A stretch of DNA of 43,992 nt. Source: a bacterium. Lineage in GTDB: Bacteria; Verrucomicrobiota; Verrucomicrobiia; Limisphaerales; J093. A program made the position numbers and the translations under genes. A model generated the notes under the pieces. It worked only from the letters and a program-made list of their open reading frames with translations, searched no databases and was not told where the DNA came from. Below, piece by piece: positions 1 to 8,380 of the stretch. Positions within the stretch are counted from its first letter, which is position 1, and every line of letters begins with the position of its first letter. Location: contig JAKANS010000026.1 of assembly GCA_021823625.1 (NCBI GenBank), positions 1-43,992 on the forward strand. The letters are read 5' to 3'.

Positions 1-114
1 GAGCTGTTGACGACGATCATGGGAGTAATTCTGGTCTTGCTCATCGCGGGTCGCTCCTTCGGACCCAGGATCTCTGTTCAACCCTCCGAGTTTCCGAAAG
101 CGGGGCTTTTTTGA
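1..114 (+). CDS. Possible 3' end of a small membrane protein (partial)
   Basis: Frame 1 is open from the window edge to a TGA at 112-114 and would encode 37 residues, with a hydrophobic stretch (MGVILVLLIAG) followed by a polar tail. It could be the C-terminus of a membrane protein whose start lies outside the window, or chance. No family is recognisable and there is no supporting neighbour. Low confidence. Confidence 0.25.
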   Translation, partial: ELLTTIMGVILVLLIAGRSFGPRISVQPSEFPKAGLF

Positions 115-203
115 CGGGCTGCTAAGCTAACCTTCACCCGGCTGATTTCAGGGCGGTTTTTCCATGCTCTGCATTGGCGCAAGGTCCTGTGCCACCGAGC
201 CGA

Positions 204-1616
204 TCAAGGTGTTTGGGCTACTGCATTGCAGTTGGGAATGAGACTGATGGTTTTCTCTAGAAGGCGCCGCCACCACGCCCGTTCTGTGGGTTCCCGCACC
301 GCCAAGCGAATGGTCGTCACCCCGCCGGTCTGGCTGATAATGCCCCCGGTCGTGAAGAGCCGGAAACGTAACGTCGTGGCCGTCACCCGGTCCATCCATC
401 CCAGATGACGGTGGAAAAGCTGGGTCAGGTTGTAACTCAGGATCGCCAGGCTTAACGCTGCTTCGGTGCCCCAAAAACTTTTCACGCACAGCTTGGGCAG
501 CGCAAAATCCGCGTCCAATTGCTTGATCACTTCCTCGCAGCCCGCTCGGGGGTTATAGTGCCGCCAGACTTCCACGGGCGGCACGCTGAGCGGCAAGTTC
601 GTGACCAAAGCTTGATAGAGGTAGCCCGGACAATCGACTAACGTCTTGCCGCCGGTGCGCTGCTGGGCCGCTTGTTTCTCCTCAATCCGATGCCGCAACA
701 AAATCAGCCGTCGCGGCTGCCGCCAATTGAGTTCCTGGTGCCACACTTCGGCCACTTCGGTGCCCGGCACCTCGGTGGGCTTCCAAATCAGGTCCTTCTT
801 GAGCAGCCGTTGAATCGGCTTGAGGAGCCGCGCCACCACGATGTACGAGAGTTTTTTGAGTTCCAGTACGTCCAGCCATTCGGGCACACAAAAGCCCGAA
901 TCGGCCCGCACCAAGCGCAGCCGGATCCACGAGGGCAGATTGGCCAGCAGGTCCAGCGTGAAAGCCACCACGTTGTTGGCGCAACTGGCGTTGCCTGGCC
1001 GCAGCCAGAATCCCACCACCAGCTTGGCTTCCTCCAACACGGCGATGAGCGGATGCAAACAGGGTTTGGTGCCCAGACGGGTGTAGCCGGTTTTGACTCC
1101 TTCTTGATGGCCGTCCTCGTGCAACAGACGCGTCGAATCCAAATCCAGGGCATAACCCCCGGCACGGCTGGGCAGCCGTTCCAGGCACCAATGCCAAAGA
1201 CAGCGGAAGGTGCTCAGATTCTTGCCCGCCGTGTTGAAACCCTGGAAAAAACGCGTGAACGTCGATTGGCTGCCGATCCGTTTAATGGCCAGCAGCGCCG
1301 GCAACATGACGTCGTTGCGCAGATACGCCACTTGCGCCAGCTTCTGCGCGCCGGCCAAGATGCCGGCCAGAAAGGCCAGCGCCAGATCTGCCGCCGGAAT
1401 GCCACGGGTTTTGTCATGCGGCAGCACCCTGGCCAGAAGGTCGCTGAATCGGTGCCAGTGCAGAAAACCGGCGAAGGTCAGCAGCCCGGCTCGACCGCTG
1501 ACTTTCTGGTCGGTGAAACCGATTTGGATGGTCTCCTCGGGTGTTTTGAGTTTAATGAATTCGGTCACTGTTTGGTGACCGGAGGTTCCGGAGTGATTGG
1601 ATGTTTTGATACGCAT
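204..1616 (-). mobile_element. IS1380-family transposase
   Basis: The 470-residue protein looks like a full-length IS1380-group DDE transposase. Visible catalytic elements are the first Asp in LDLDST, the second in RADSGF, and an acidic CEE in the NPRAGCEE segment towards the C-terminus. It would cut and join the ends of its own insertion sequence. The ATG start (1616) lies only 7 bp from the stop codon of the upstream gene on the same strand (stop at 1624-1626), so almost no 5' leader of the element remains visible. I looked for terminal inverted repeats and target duplications on both sides (1-203 and 1617-1750) and could not define them, so the boundaries given are those of the coding region. 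The frame is intact, so the enzyme may be functional even if an end of the element is missing. Confidence 0.88.
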
Positions 1617-1623
1617 CCATACG

Positions 1624-2436
1624 TCACTTCCAAACAGTGGCCGCTTTGGCTAGTGAATTGTTACGGCTTAGCGCCTCTACCCAGCCAGTGGCGGACTTCA
1701 CGTCTCGCCAGGCGGCTTGGCCCTTTCGCCAAAGCAGAGCCAACGCTTGCTCGTCTACCTCGGTTGTTTGCGGCAGGAACTCGACCAAACGGAGATTCCG
1801 CAGTGCCTTCGTCTTCAGATGCTGCTCGCCTTGCACTCGCAGAGTCACCTCTCGGTAAAGCTGGTTCTCCTTCTCTGAAGCCAATTGTTGTTCAGTTGCA
1901 CCGACCCTCAGACTCACACCACCGTCCGCCAACACAAGATGAACGTTTGGATCTTGCTTTCCGCCGATATCAACGACCTTGCCGGCCAAATGGCGTTCCA
2001 CACTGACCCAGGAGTTCTCGCCGCCGTACTGGAACTGAGTTATTTTGGAGACTCGAAGAACTTGCGAACCCGATCCGACCGGGACTGTGTAAACGCGGCT
2101 TGGCGTCCGGCGCGCTCGTAGTTGCCACTTCTCAATCACTTGCGCTCGCTTAGGCTGAATCAAATCCAAGTCACCCGTTCGCTGTAAGTTCGCCAGATCC
2201 GCGCGAGCATCCGCCGCCAGTAAGTGAGCTGCGAGTGTAACCACCTTTACCGATCCTCGTTCGATACGAACGCGCGACTCGGCAAGGCTCGCTCCCGCCC
2301 CGTCGCCTTTGATGAGTACTTCAACCTCTTCGAGGAAGCCGCGTAACGTAGGCAGATCAACAGTCTCCAGAGTCAGAGGTTGGCCGCCGACCACGTCATC
2401 GAGCGAGAACTCAAGTTCTGTCAGTTCACTGGACAT
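1624..2436 (-). CDS. Conserved-looking hypothetical protein
   Basis: A soluble, acidic protein of about 270 residues that I do not recognise. No signal peptide or membrane segment is seen. The ATG at 2436 (MSSELTEL...) is preferred over a TTG at 2487 that would add 17 residues, because the N-terminal extension looks like non-coding translation. Codon use matches real genes, with good third-position GC. It follows the aldo/keto reductase on the same strand after about 100 bp and runs almost directly into the transposase. The original 3' end may have been replaced by the insertion sequence, so the last residues could be foreign. Function unknown. Confidence 0.6.
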   Translation of the reverse strand: MSSELTELEFSLDDVVGGQPLTLETVDLPTLRGFLEEVEVLIKGDGAGASLAESRVRIERGSVKVVTLAAHLLAADARADLANLQRTGDLDLIQPKRAQVIEKWQLRARRTPSRVYTVPVGSGSQVLRVSKITQFQYGGENSWVSVERHLAGKVVDIGGKQDPNVHLVLADGGVSLRVGATEQQLASEKENQLYREVTLRVQGEQHLKTKALRNLRLVEFLPQTTEVDEQALALLWRKGQAAWRDVKSATGWVEALSRNNSLAKAATVWK

Positions 2437-2533
2437 CTCATTCGTGAACGCAATATTGCAGCTATTCTCCCCGGCCTCAAGGGCCAAACTCTGGCATCAA
2501 TTTCAACCGTTCTCGCAAGAGCGCCCGTGACGA

Positions 2534-3577
2534 TCAGGCATAACTGCCGTCTCGGTCTTCGTGCGGGCTGTCGGGATAAATCGGACCGCGCCGGGCGGTG
2601 GCCACGGCGTCTTCTTCGCTTTTGAACAGCGACCGGCTCTTCGCCGCGAGGTCCCGCAGTTTGGCCACTTCGGCCTTCGTCGGCGGCTGGTAAGCTTTGG
2701 CGGCTTCGACAGATTTCTCGAACAGGTCCACAAACGATGGCGGGATGCCGGTAATGACGGGTTCGAGCGAGAGCGTGAAACGGAGCGACAGACTGAGATC
2801 CTCGGGCGTTTCCATCGCCGGATACCACCACTGGCGTTTACGCTCGGCCCCGGGCGCCCACGCGCCCGCGCTGAGTGGCTTGATGGCGACCACCACCGCG
2901 CCTTGTTCCTTGGCCAGCGCGAGGATCGGTTTGGCGAACTCCATTTGGAAATACTCCACGAAGTTGACCGGGAACATCACGGTGTCGAACCGGAAGCCCC
3001 GCATCAGTTCGAGCGCGCCCTTGGTGGTGTGCGCGGAGAAGCCGAGCCAGCGGACCTTGCCTTCGTCGCGGGCCTTCAGAATTGCCTCGACCGCGCCGCC
3101 TGGTCCGAGGGCCTGTTTCACCTCGTTCGGCCGGCGGATGTGGTGCAATTGGTACAGGTCGAAGTGGTCGGTTTTGAGTCGCTGGAGCGAGCGGTCGAGT
3201 TCCGCGCGTGCGCCTTTGGCGTCGCGCTTCGCGGTTTTGCAGGCGAGGAAGACTTGGTCGCGCAAACCGGTCAACGCCGGGCCCAGCTTGACCTCGGCGT
3301 CGCCGTACTCGGGCGCGACGTCGAAGTAATTGCAGCCCAGATCGCAGGCTTTGCGGACGGCGGTGTTGCTGTCCTCTTGGTTGAGCCGGGACAGTGCCAG
3401 GCCGGGGAAGGTGACGATGGAAACCTCCTGCTTCGTCCGGCCAAGCACGCGGCGGGGCAGGCCGCTGGCATGGGCGATGAGCGGGCGGCTGGTTTCGTCG
3501 CCGAACATTTCGTAGGCGTTCAGGGCGGCGGCGCCGGCGGCGCCACCCATGACTTTGAGGAAGGATCGTCGTTTCAT
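2534..3577 (-). CDS. Aldo/keto reductase with Tat-like leader
   Basis: A 347-residue aldo/keto reductase-type TIM barrel, expected to reduce or oxidise a carbonyl/alcohol with NADPH. The ATG at 3577 is chosen because it gives MKRRSFLKVMGGAAGAAALN, a twin-arginine-like leader (RRSFLK then a hydrophobic stretch); an upstream in-frame extension of 40 residues looks non-coding. Family signs are the CNYFDVAPEYGDAE segment (catalytic Asp and Tyr of the fold) and the HFDLYQLHHI strand. The Tat-like leader suggests export of the folded protein to the periplasm, as in many oxidoreductases of polysaccharide-degrading bacteria. Divergent from the DUF2490 gene, with about 190 bp between starts. Substrate cannot be read from sequence. 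Confidence 0.85.
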   Translation of the reverse strand: MKRRSFLKVMGGAAGAAALNAYEMFGDETSRPLIAHASGLPRRVLGRTKQEVSIVTFPGLALSRLNQEDSNTAVRKACDLGCNYFDVAPEYGDAEVKLGPALTGLRDQVFLACKTAKRDAKGARAELDRSLQRLKTDHFDLYQLHHIRRPNEVKQALGPGGAVEAILKARDEGKVRWLGFSAHTTKGALELMRGFRFDTVMFPVNFVEYFQMEFAKPILALAKEQGAVVVAIKPLSAGAWAPGAERKRQWWYPAMETPEDLSLSLRFTLSLEPVITGIPPSFVDLFEKSVEAAKAYQPPTKAEVAKLRDLAAKSRSLFKSEEDAVATARRGPIYPDSPHEDRDGSYA

Positions 3578-3766
3578 GGCAGCCACGAATCGCGCGGTCG
3601 GCCCCGGTTTCGGGGCGTCAAGTTCTGGGCGATTCGACCGCAGACTGACACGGAAACGGGGCGGACGCAAACGAATCGTGGCCGCGACGAGCGGCACACA
3701 AGGCGGGCGGCATCGGGGTTGTACTTGCGTCGCCGGGTGCGGGACGGCAGAAACGCCGCTTTTCGT

Positions 3767-4449
3767 ATGTACAGATCACTTCGGTTCGGGTGGCTGGCGG
3801 TCGCTCTGGCGGCGGCGAGCGGGTGGCCGAGCCAGGCGTCGGACACGATTCAATGGCGGCCGGGCGTGTCGGTCCGGCTGTTTCATGAGGGGTGTTGGGA
3901 GGGCTGGCTTTACGAGGAAAACGGGTTCAACGACCACGGTCCGAACCCGGCTTACCTCCAGGTTTCCCCCCGGCTGCGCTTCACGGTGAACTCGAACCTG
4001 GTGCTGGGCTTCAACTATAGTTTCATCGATCTCCACTCCGCGGCGCCGGACGGCGAAGATTTCTGGGCGGACCAAAACCGGCTGGAGTTCGAGGTGAATC
4101 CGCACCTGGAACTGAAGAGCGGCTGGCACTTCAACACGCGAAACCGGATCGAGTTCCGCTGGATTGAGCACGTGCCGGACGTGAACTACCGCAGCCGCCA
4201 CCTGCTGGAGGTGATGTATCCGGTGAAGTTGCCCAAGCCGTTCAAGGACATTTTCTCGAACGGCGAGTTCTTCTACGATCGGAGCCGGATGCGCAGCCCG
4301 GAGCACCGGCTGTCGCCGCTGGGGGGGACATCGCCTTGAGTGAGCGCGTCGGGCTGCGGGTGTATTACACCTGGCGGCAGGTGCAGGTCCGGAACGATTG
4401 GGTGACCACGGATGTCTTCTGGACGAGCCTGAGCTTGAAACTGAATTGA
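3767..4449 (+). pseudogene. DUF2490-type outer-membrane protein, frameshifted at a G7 run
   Basis: The ATG at 3767 starts a signal peptide (MYRSLRFGWLAVALAAASGWPSQA) followed by amphipathic beta strands typical of DUF2490 outer-membrane barrel proteins (VSPRLRFTVNSNLVLGFNYSF, RIEFRWIEHVPDVNYRSRH). At 4321-4327 the sequence has seven G, and the frame then meets a TGA at 4337-4339. Adding a single G restores the expected barrel ending (DIALSERVGLRVYYTWRQ... ending SLSLKLN) with a stop at 4447-4449, giving about 227 residues. Either the gene is broken or phase-variable at the homopolymer, or one G was lost in assembly. Coordinates cover the restored gene; the literal frame ends at 4339. Confidence 0.75.
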
Positions 4450-4482
4450 GCGCCCGGGCCAGGAGCCGGCCGGGGTCGCGAC

Positions 4483-5820
4483 TCACCGCGGCGGGGCCAG
4501 GTAATCGTCGGTGATTTTCCAGAACACGTCCTGCTCGCGCTTGAGCGGGCGGCAGTCGTCCTCGCCGGCATCGCAGTCTTCCCGCAACAACTGGAGGAGG
4601 TCCGAACTGACGGCCGGGTTGTCGTGGAAGTAACCGTGCCCGAGGAAGTCCACCTTCACGCGCGCGTCGATAAACTGCACCGAGTTGGCGGCGCGCATGT
4701 AGCGCTTCTGTTCGTCGGTGAAATCGTGCACCCGCACCTGGCCGAGGCGGCGAACGCCTTCGAAGAGCCAGTTGGCCAGGTTCACGGCCCGGTCTTTCTC
4801 GCAGACATAGACGGTGAGGCGGCCGACGGCCAGGGGCACGAAGTCCGCGGCAAAGCGCTGGGCGGTCACCTGGAGATCGAGGTCCGGGGCGATCAGGACC
4901 AGGTTGGCGATCTTGGGCACGCGCCGGACGAGTTCGCCGGAAAGCCGGTCTTCGAGTACGAGTTCGCGCACCGCGGTCGTGGCCACATCGGTGCCCCGGC
5001 TGTGGGCGATGATGTGGATCTTCTCGAGCTCAGGGCACTCGATCAACGCCCGGAGCAGTTGGCGCAGATGGTAAACGGTGAACTCGCCGGATTCCCGGTC
5101 GTAGGTGTACCCCCGCAAGCCACCCCGGCCGGCGGGCCAACTGTAAAGGATGGGCACACCCTGGCGCGGCAGAAAGTGCCAGACTTGCGCCGCCACGAAG
5201 GCCGCCCAGCCAAAGTCGTTGTTGAACCCATGCACGAAGACAAAGGCCTCTTTGCGCGGAGTCAACGCCAGCCGGCGCTTCAACTCGCGCTCGAGGGCTT
5301 CCGAGGTCAGCTCGAGGCGCATGGCCACCCGGCCGTCCAACGCGTAGCCCGCGTGCGTGCGTGTCAGGGCCATCGGTGTGGCGGGGAAGCGGCCTTGTTC
5401 CTTGACCCACCGCAGGCGCAACGGCAAGGCGGTGTGGCGCCGTGCCTGGCGGCTTTCGGCCACGAGCGTGTCCCAGCTCTCGTCGTCGCCGATGCCCACC
5501 ACACAGGAGCCGAAGGCCAGCGAAGGCGAGCGTCGATACGTGTACGCGGGCAGCCCGTCGTCGGTACCCAGCTCGCGGTCCGTCACGTAGAGCAAATCCA
5601 CCGTGTTGGTGCGGAAAACCACGGGTACCGCTGCAAATGGATTGGTGGCGGTCTCGCGGTAGGCATTCGGGGTCGGCATCAACCGGGGACCGGCACACCC
5701 GCACACGACCAACACTCCGGCCAGCATCCCGACACCGCGCCAGCGGACGCAGACCAGAGCCCGGAGCGCGATCAGCAACGATGCCCAAACAGTTTTCAAG
5801 AGCGGTGGCGGCGCGAGCAT
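4483..5820 (-). CDS. DUF900-type alpha/beta hydrolase, putative lipoprotein
   Basis: A 445-residue protein with an N-terminal hydrophobic leader ending near VVCGC (candidate lipidated Cys42), so probably anchored to the membrane on the outer side. The hydrolase domain has the strand/turn FVFVHGFNN (oxyanion region) and the nucleophile elbow AHSRG, with Ser274. These match the DUF900 group of alpha/beta hydrolases. The C-terminal HGYFHDNP segment could provide the catalytic His. The ATG at 5820 is chosen over a longer upstream in-frame reading to 6219 because that extension overlaps the divergent protease gene and lacks coding character. Substrate unknown; esterase or lipase activity is inference from the fold. 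Confidence 0.82.
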   Translation of the reverse strand: MLAPPPLLKTVWASLLIALRALVCVRWRGVGMLAGVLVVCGCAGPRLMPTPNAYRETATNPFAAVPVVFRTNTVDLLYVTDRELGTDDGLPAYTYRRSPSLAFGSCVVGIGDDESWDTLVAESRQARRHTALPLRLRWVKEQGRFPATPMALTRTHAGYALDGRVAMRLELTSEALERELKRRLALTPRKEAFVFVHGFNNDFGWAAFVAAQVWHFLPRQGVPILYSWPAGRGGLRGYTYDRESGEFTVYHLRQLLRALIECPELEKIHIIAHSRGTDVATTAVRELVLEDRLSGELVRRVPKIANLVLIAPDLDLQVTAQRFAADFVPLAVGRLTVYVCEKDRAVNLANWLFEGVRRLGQVRVHDFTDEQKRYMRAANSVQFIDARVKVDFLGHGYFHDNPAVSSDLLQLLREDCDAGEDDCRPLKREQDVFWKITDDYLAPPR

Positions 5821-6091
5821 TCCGCCGCCCGGTCGGGTTTTCAAACAAAACCGTGTTCGGTTACGGTTCGCGCGGGCCTCGCCAAGGCCGGCGACAGCGC
5901 TTGCCAGCGGCCGATCCGGGAGCATCTTAGGGGTAGGGAACGGGTGAAACACTGGCTGGCCGCGGCGTGAGAGTGGATCGGGGTTCGAGCACAGCGCTCC
6001 GGAACGGGGTGCAAAGCTCGTTCCGCCGAAGCTGGCCACCGCGGGTCGGGCCTGAGCCGCGCTGCACGCAGGAAAGTTATGGAGTAAATCT

Positions 6092-7183
6092 ATGAGCTGG
6101 TCGTTCCGCATCGGTCGCTTTTTCGGCATCGACGTGTTCCTCCACTTCACGTTCGTCCTGGTGCTGGGCTTCCTTGCCCTGGCCCAATGGATGAGCGGCG
6201 GAGCGGTCGCCACGGTCATCGAGGGGGTGTTGTTCTTTCTCGCTTTGTTCCTTTGCGTGCTCCTGCACGAATTCGGCCACGCGTTGGTGGCCCGCCGTTA
6301 CGGCGTGAAAACCAGGGACATCACCTTGCTGCCGATCGGCGGGGTGGCCCGCTTGGAACGCATCCCCACCGAACCGCTCCACGAATTCTGGATCGCCCTG
6401 GCCGGCCCGGCGGTGAACGTGGTCATCGCGGGTCTGCTGGCGCTGGGGCTGAGCCTCGCGGAGGCCTGGCAGCCGGTCCGAAGCCTTTCGACCACCGCGG
6501 GCAATTTCGCCGAGCGCCTGCTCTTCGTGAACGTGGGCCTGACCGTTTTCAACCTGCTGCCGGCCTTTCCCATGGACGGCGGGCGGGTGGTGCGTTCGCT
6601 GCTGGCGCTGCGGCTGGGATTCGCGCGGGCGACGCGCATCGCCGCGACCCTCGGCCAGGGCATGGCCTTCCTGTTCGCGCTCGCGGGGTTGTTCGGCAAT
6701 CCGATCCTGGTCCTGGTGGCGTTGTTCGTGTGGATCGGTGCGGCGCAGGAAGCGGGCGCGGCCGAGTTCAAGTCTTCACTTGGCGGGGCGACGGTCGAGC
6801 GGGCGATGATGACTGAATTTCACCTGCTGGCACCGGAAGACAGCCTGGCGCACGCGGTGGATCTGATCCTGGCCGGCTTGCAGCAAGACTTCCCCGTGGT
6901 CGAAAACGGCACGGTGCTGGGCATCCTGACGCGTCGGGGCTTGTTGGCAGCGTTGACCAAGACCGGTCCGACGGCGCCGGTGCGCGCGGCGATGACGCAG
7001 AACTTCGAATCGGCAACGCCCGACGAACTGGTGGAGACCGCGATCGCGCGCGGCCGGGCCACGGAGGTGCCGCTCATGCCGGTGATCGCAAACGCGCGGC
7101 TGGTCGGCCTGCTGACGCTGGAGAATGTCAGCGAGTACGTTTTGATTCAGACGGCCTTGCGCGAGCGCCGGACCCAGCCGTGA
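6092..7183 (+). CDS. Site-2-type intramembrane zinc metalloprotease (M50) with CBS domains
   Basis: A 363-residue polytopic membrane protein. HEFGH at residues 59-63 provides the two zinc-binding His and the catalytic Glu, and NLLPAFPMDGGRV with Asp162 gives the third zinc ligand; this is the M50B (SpoIVFB/Rip-like) layout. Hydrophobic segments fill residues ~15-215. Residues ~230-355 look like a pair of CBS domains (MTEFHLLAPEDSLAHAVD, PVVENGTVLGILTRR, PVIANARLVGLLTLENV), which usually bind adenine nucleotides and regulate the protease. Start supported by GGAG about 10 nt before the ATG. Such proteases cleave membrane-bound regulators or leftover signal peptides; the substrate is not evident. 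Divergent from the DUF900 gene. Confidence 0.92.
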   Translation: MSWSFRIGRFFGIDVFLHFTFVLVLGFLALAQWMSGGAVATVIEGVLFFLALFLCVLLHEFGHALVARRYGVKTRDITLLPIGGVARLERIPTEPLHEFWIALAGPAVNVVIAGLLALGLSLAEAWQPVRSLSTTAGNFAERLLFVNVGLTVFNLLPAFPMDGGRVVRSLLALRLGFARATRIAATLGQGMAFLFALAGLFGNPILVLVALFVWIGAAQEAGAAEFKSSLGGATVERAMMTEFHLLAPEDSLAHAVDLILAGLQQDFPVVENGTVLGILTRRGLLAALTKTGPTAPVRAAMTQNFESATPDELVETAIARGRATEVPLMPVIANARLVGLLTLENVSEYVLIQTALRERRTQP

Positions 7184-7315
7184 CCGGCCGGAGCGGGAGC
7201 CGCCGACCCGGCATCTGGCTTGCCGATCTGGTGCCGGCCATTGAGGGCGACGGGCGCTCAGCTCAGCACTTGGAGCCCACCACAGGGGGGCACGATCTAC
7301 CCAACCTTTCCTACC

Positions 7316-7434
7316 CCCAAAGTAAAAGCGGCTTGCGACGGGCGGGCAAGCGGGGCAATCGTGCAGGCCATGAAGCCCAAACCGCCAGTTGACCTTTGGA
7401 CCGCGAGTCTGGGCCGATCAATCCTGTTGAAAGG
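7316..7434 (+). repeat. ~118-bp stem-loop repeat, copy A
   Basis: Starts CCCAAAGTAAAAGCGGCTTG and ends near CCTGTTGAAAGG. Copies B (35070-35190) and C (35526-35643) share the ordered blocks CCAAAG, GCGGCTTGC, GTGCA, CGCCAGTTGACC and CGGCC. The GGCTTGC and GCAGGCC arms can pair. It lies 19 bp before the ATG of a small membrane protein gene. See the separate findings for the interpretation. Confidence 0.7.
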
Positions 7435-7452
7435 CAAAGAGGAGAAAACGAA

Positions 7453-7656
7453 ATGAAAGAAATCGTCGTCGTATCCAACCTGTCATGTGCAGTCATCTGT
7501 GCCAAGTGGGCTTGGGACCTTGGATTCAACCAAATCCGCCAGATTTTATTCCTGGTTGGCGGACTCCTTTTCGGTCCAATCATGCTCCTCATCCTCTACG
7601 TCTTCCTTGTGAACAAGGCCAGGAAGGAGGCTGCGACCGGGGGGAAGATTTTCTGA
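7453..7656 (+). CDS. Small membrane protein, 67 aa
   Basis: The ATG at 7453 has a strong ribosome-binding site (GAGGAG, about 8 nt upstream). The protein has one or two hydrophobic segments (VVVSNLSCAVICA and QILFLVGGLLFGPIMLLILYVFLV) and a short basic C-terminus. No family recognised. It stands directly behind repeat copy A, in the position occupied by an unrelated 105-aa ORF behind copy C, so it looks like interchangeable cargo. Function unknown. Confidence 0.6.
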   Translation: MKEIVVVSNLSCAVICAKWAWDLGFNQIRQILFLVGGLLFGPIMLLILYVFLVNKARKEAATGGKIF

Positions 7657-7767
7657 CACAAAAAGTTCAAGCCGGCGGTCCAGCGAATGGGAGCCTGCCG
7701 ATTCGCTCGGAGACACAGACAGAGCACCATCGGCGGCTGGCTCCTGTCGCTGACCTTTGTGTTCGCT

Positions 7768-8061
7768 ATGAAAACGACTGACCCGCTATCGCGCGCCGAA
7801 CCGGCAGCGGACGATGCGCTGGAGATTTGTATTTCCTGTCTGCAGACCAACCCGCCCGGAACGCATTTCTGCCGGCATTGCGGGACGCCGTTGACTTCGT
7901 ACGCCGCCACCGGCCCCTTCGAGAGCATCTTTGCGGAGGGCGATTTTCTGCGCAAAGCAGCCAGCCGCGGACGCTGGAGTGGCTGGGTCCGGGCCGGCGT
8001 GGTTGTGCTCCTGCTCTTGATGCTCGTGGGCATCCTGCTCGGATTCATGTTGCCGAGGTAA
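7768..8061 (+). CDS. Zinc-ribbon membrane protein, copy 1
   Basis: A 97-residue protein with a zinc ribbon (CISC at 21-24 and CRHC at 35-38), a short linker and a single C-terminal transmembrane segment (VVVLLLLMLVGILLGFML). The ATG at 7768 gives the same length as its paralogue at 36065-36358, and the two are nearly identical from residue 18 on. Zinc-ribbon plus membrane-anchor proteins of this size are common but rarely characterised; a role in membrane-linked regulation is only inference. The duplicated block around it continues into a decayed DUF433/DUF5615 pair. Confidence 0.75.
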   Translation: MKTTDPLSRAEPAADDALEICISCLQTNPPGTHFCRHCGTPLTSYAATGPFESIFAEGDFLRKAASRGRWSGWVRAGVVVLLLLMLVGILLGFMLPR

Positions 8062-8158
8062 AGGGCGAGGGCTGGAAATGGCCAATCAGGGAGGACTGGC
8101 CACCGTCGCCAGCGGCGTGGCTTTGAGCAGGGGATCCTGATCCGCTGCGGTCAACGCG

Positions 8159-8272
8159 GACGACTACCCGCTCGCCGAGTTGCTGGAGTGTTTCCCGTCG
8201 GTGACGCGCGACTGGGCGTGTCAAGTTTTGGAGCGGTCGGAGTCGGCCCACCCAGAGCCGGTCGCGGCGTGA
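8159..8272 (+). pseudogene. DUF433 antitoxin remnant
   Basis: The last 37 codons of a DUF433 gene remain in frame (DDYPLAELLECFPSVTRDWA... to PVAA and a TGA at 8270-8272), closely matching the intact gene at 36588-36806. The N-terminal half with the conserved DPEVLGGTPVFKGTRVPV segment is gone, removed by the ~250-bp deletion noted for this block. It cannot make a working antitoxin. Confidence 0.75.
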
Positions 8273-8340
8273 AGATTCTCCCGGACGCGGGCGTGCCGTG
8301 GCCGATGCACCCCGGCTGTTCCCCGGCCGCCGGCCTCAAG
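8269..8340 (+). pseudogene. DUF5615 PIN-like toxin remnant
   Basis: Begins with the same GTGA stop/start overlap as the intact toxin at 36803. Only about 20 codons stay recognisable (VKILPDAGVPWPMH). The conserved Asp-Glu pair of the PIN-like active site (LLDE in the intact copy) has become PDAG, and a 2-bp insertion after the CAC codon shifts the frame. The rest has been replaced by sequence leading into the GH13 gene. Confidence 0.65.
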
Positions 8341-8380
8341 TGGCGGTGGCACCGCCGGCGGTTTGAGGTACGTTCCCACT

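Larger units (their letters stand above)
7768..8340 (+). repeat. Segmental duplication, degraded copy 1
   Basis: This stretch matches 36065-36870 base for base over long runs: the zinc-ribbon gene, the non-coding AATGGCCAATCAGGGA...GGCTTTGAGCA stretch behind it, and the 3' part of the DUF433 gene with the start of DUF5615. Compared with copy 2 about 250 bp are missing between ~8145 and 8157, which removes the DUF433 N-terminus. Similarity ends about 40 bp before the GH13 start. Confidence 0.8.

Noticed and set aside
4624..5970. Long plus-strand open frame opposite the DUF900 gene
   Set aside because: Antisense shadow: high GC third positions keep the opposite frame open; composition is Arg/Gly/Pro/His/Val-biased without motifs, while the minus strand has a clear hydrolase.
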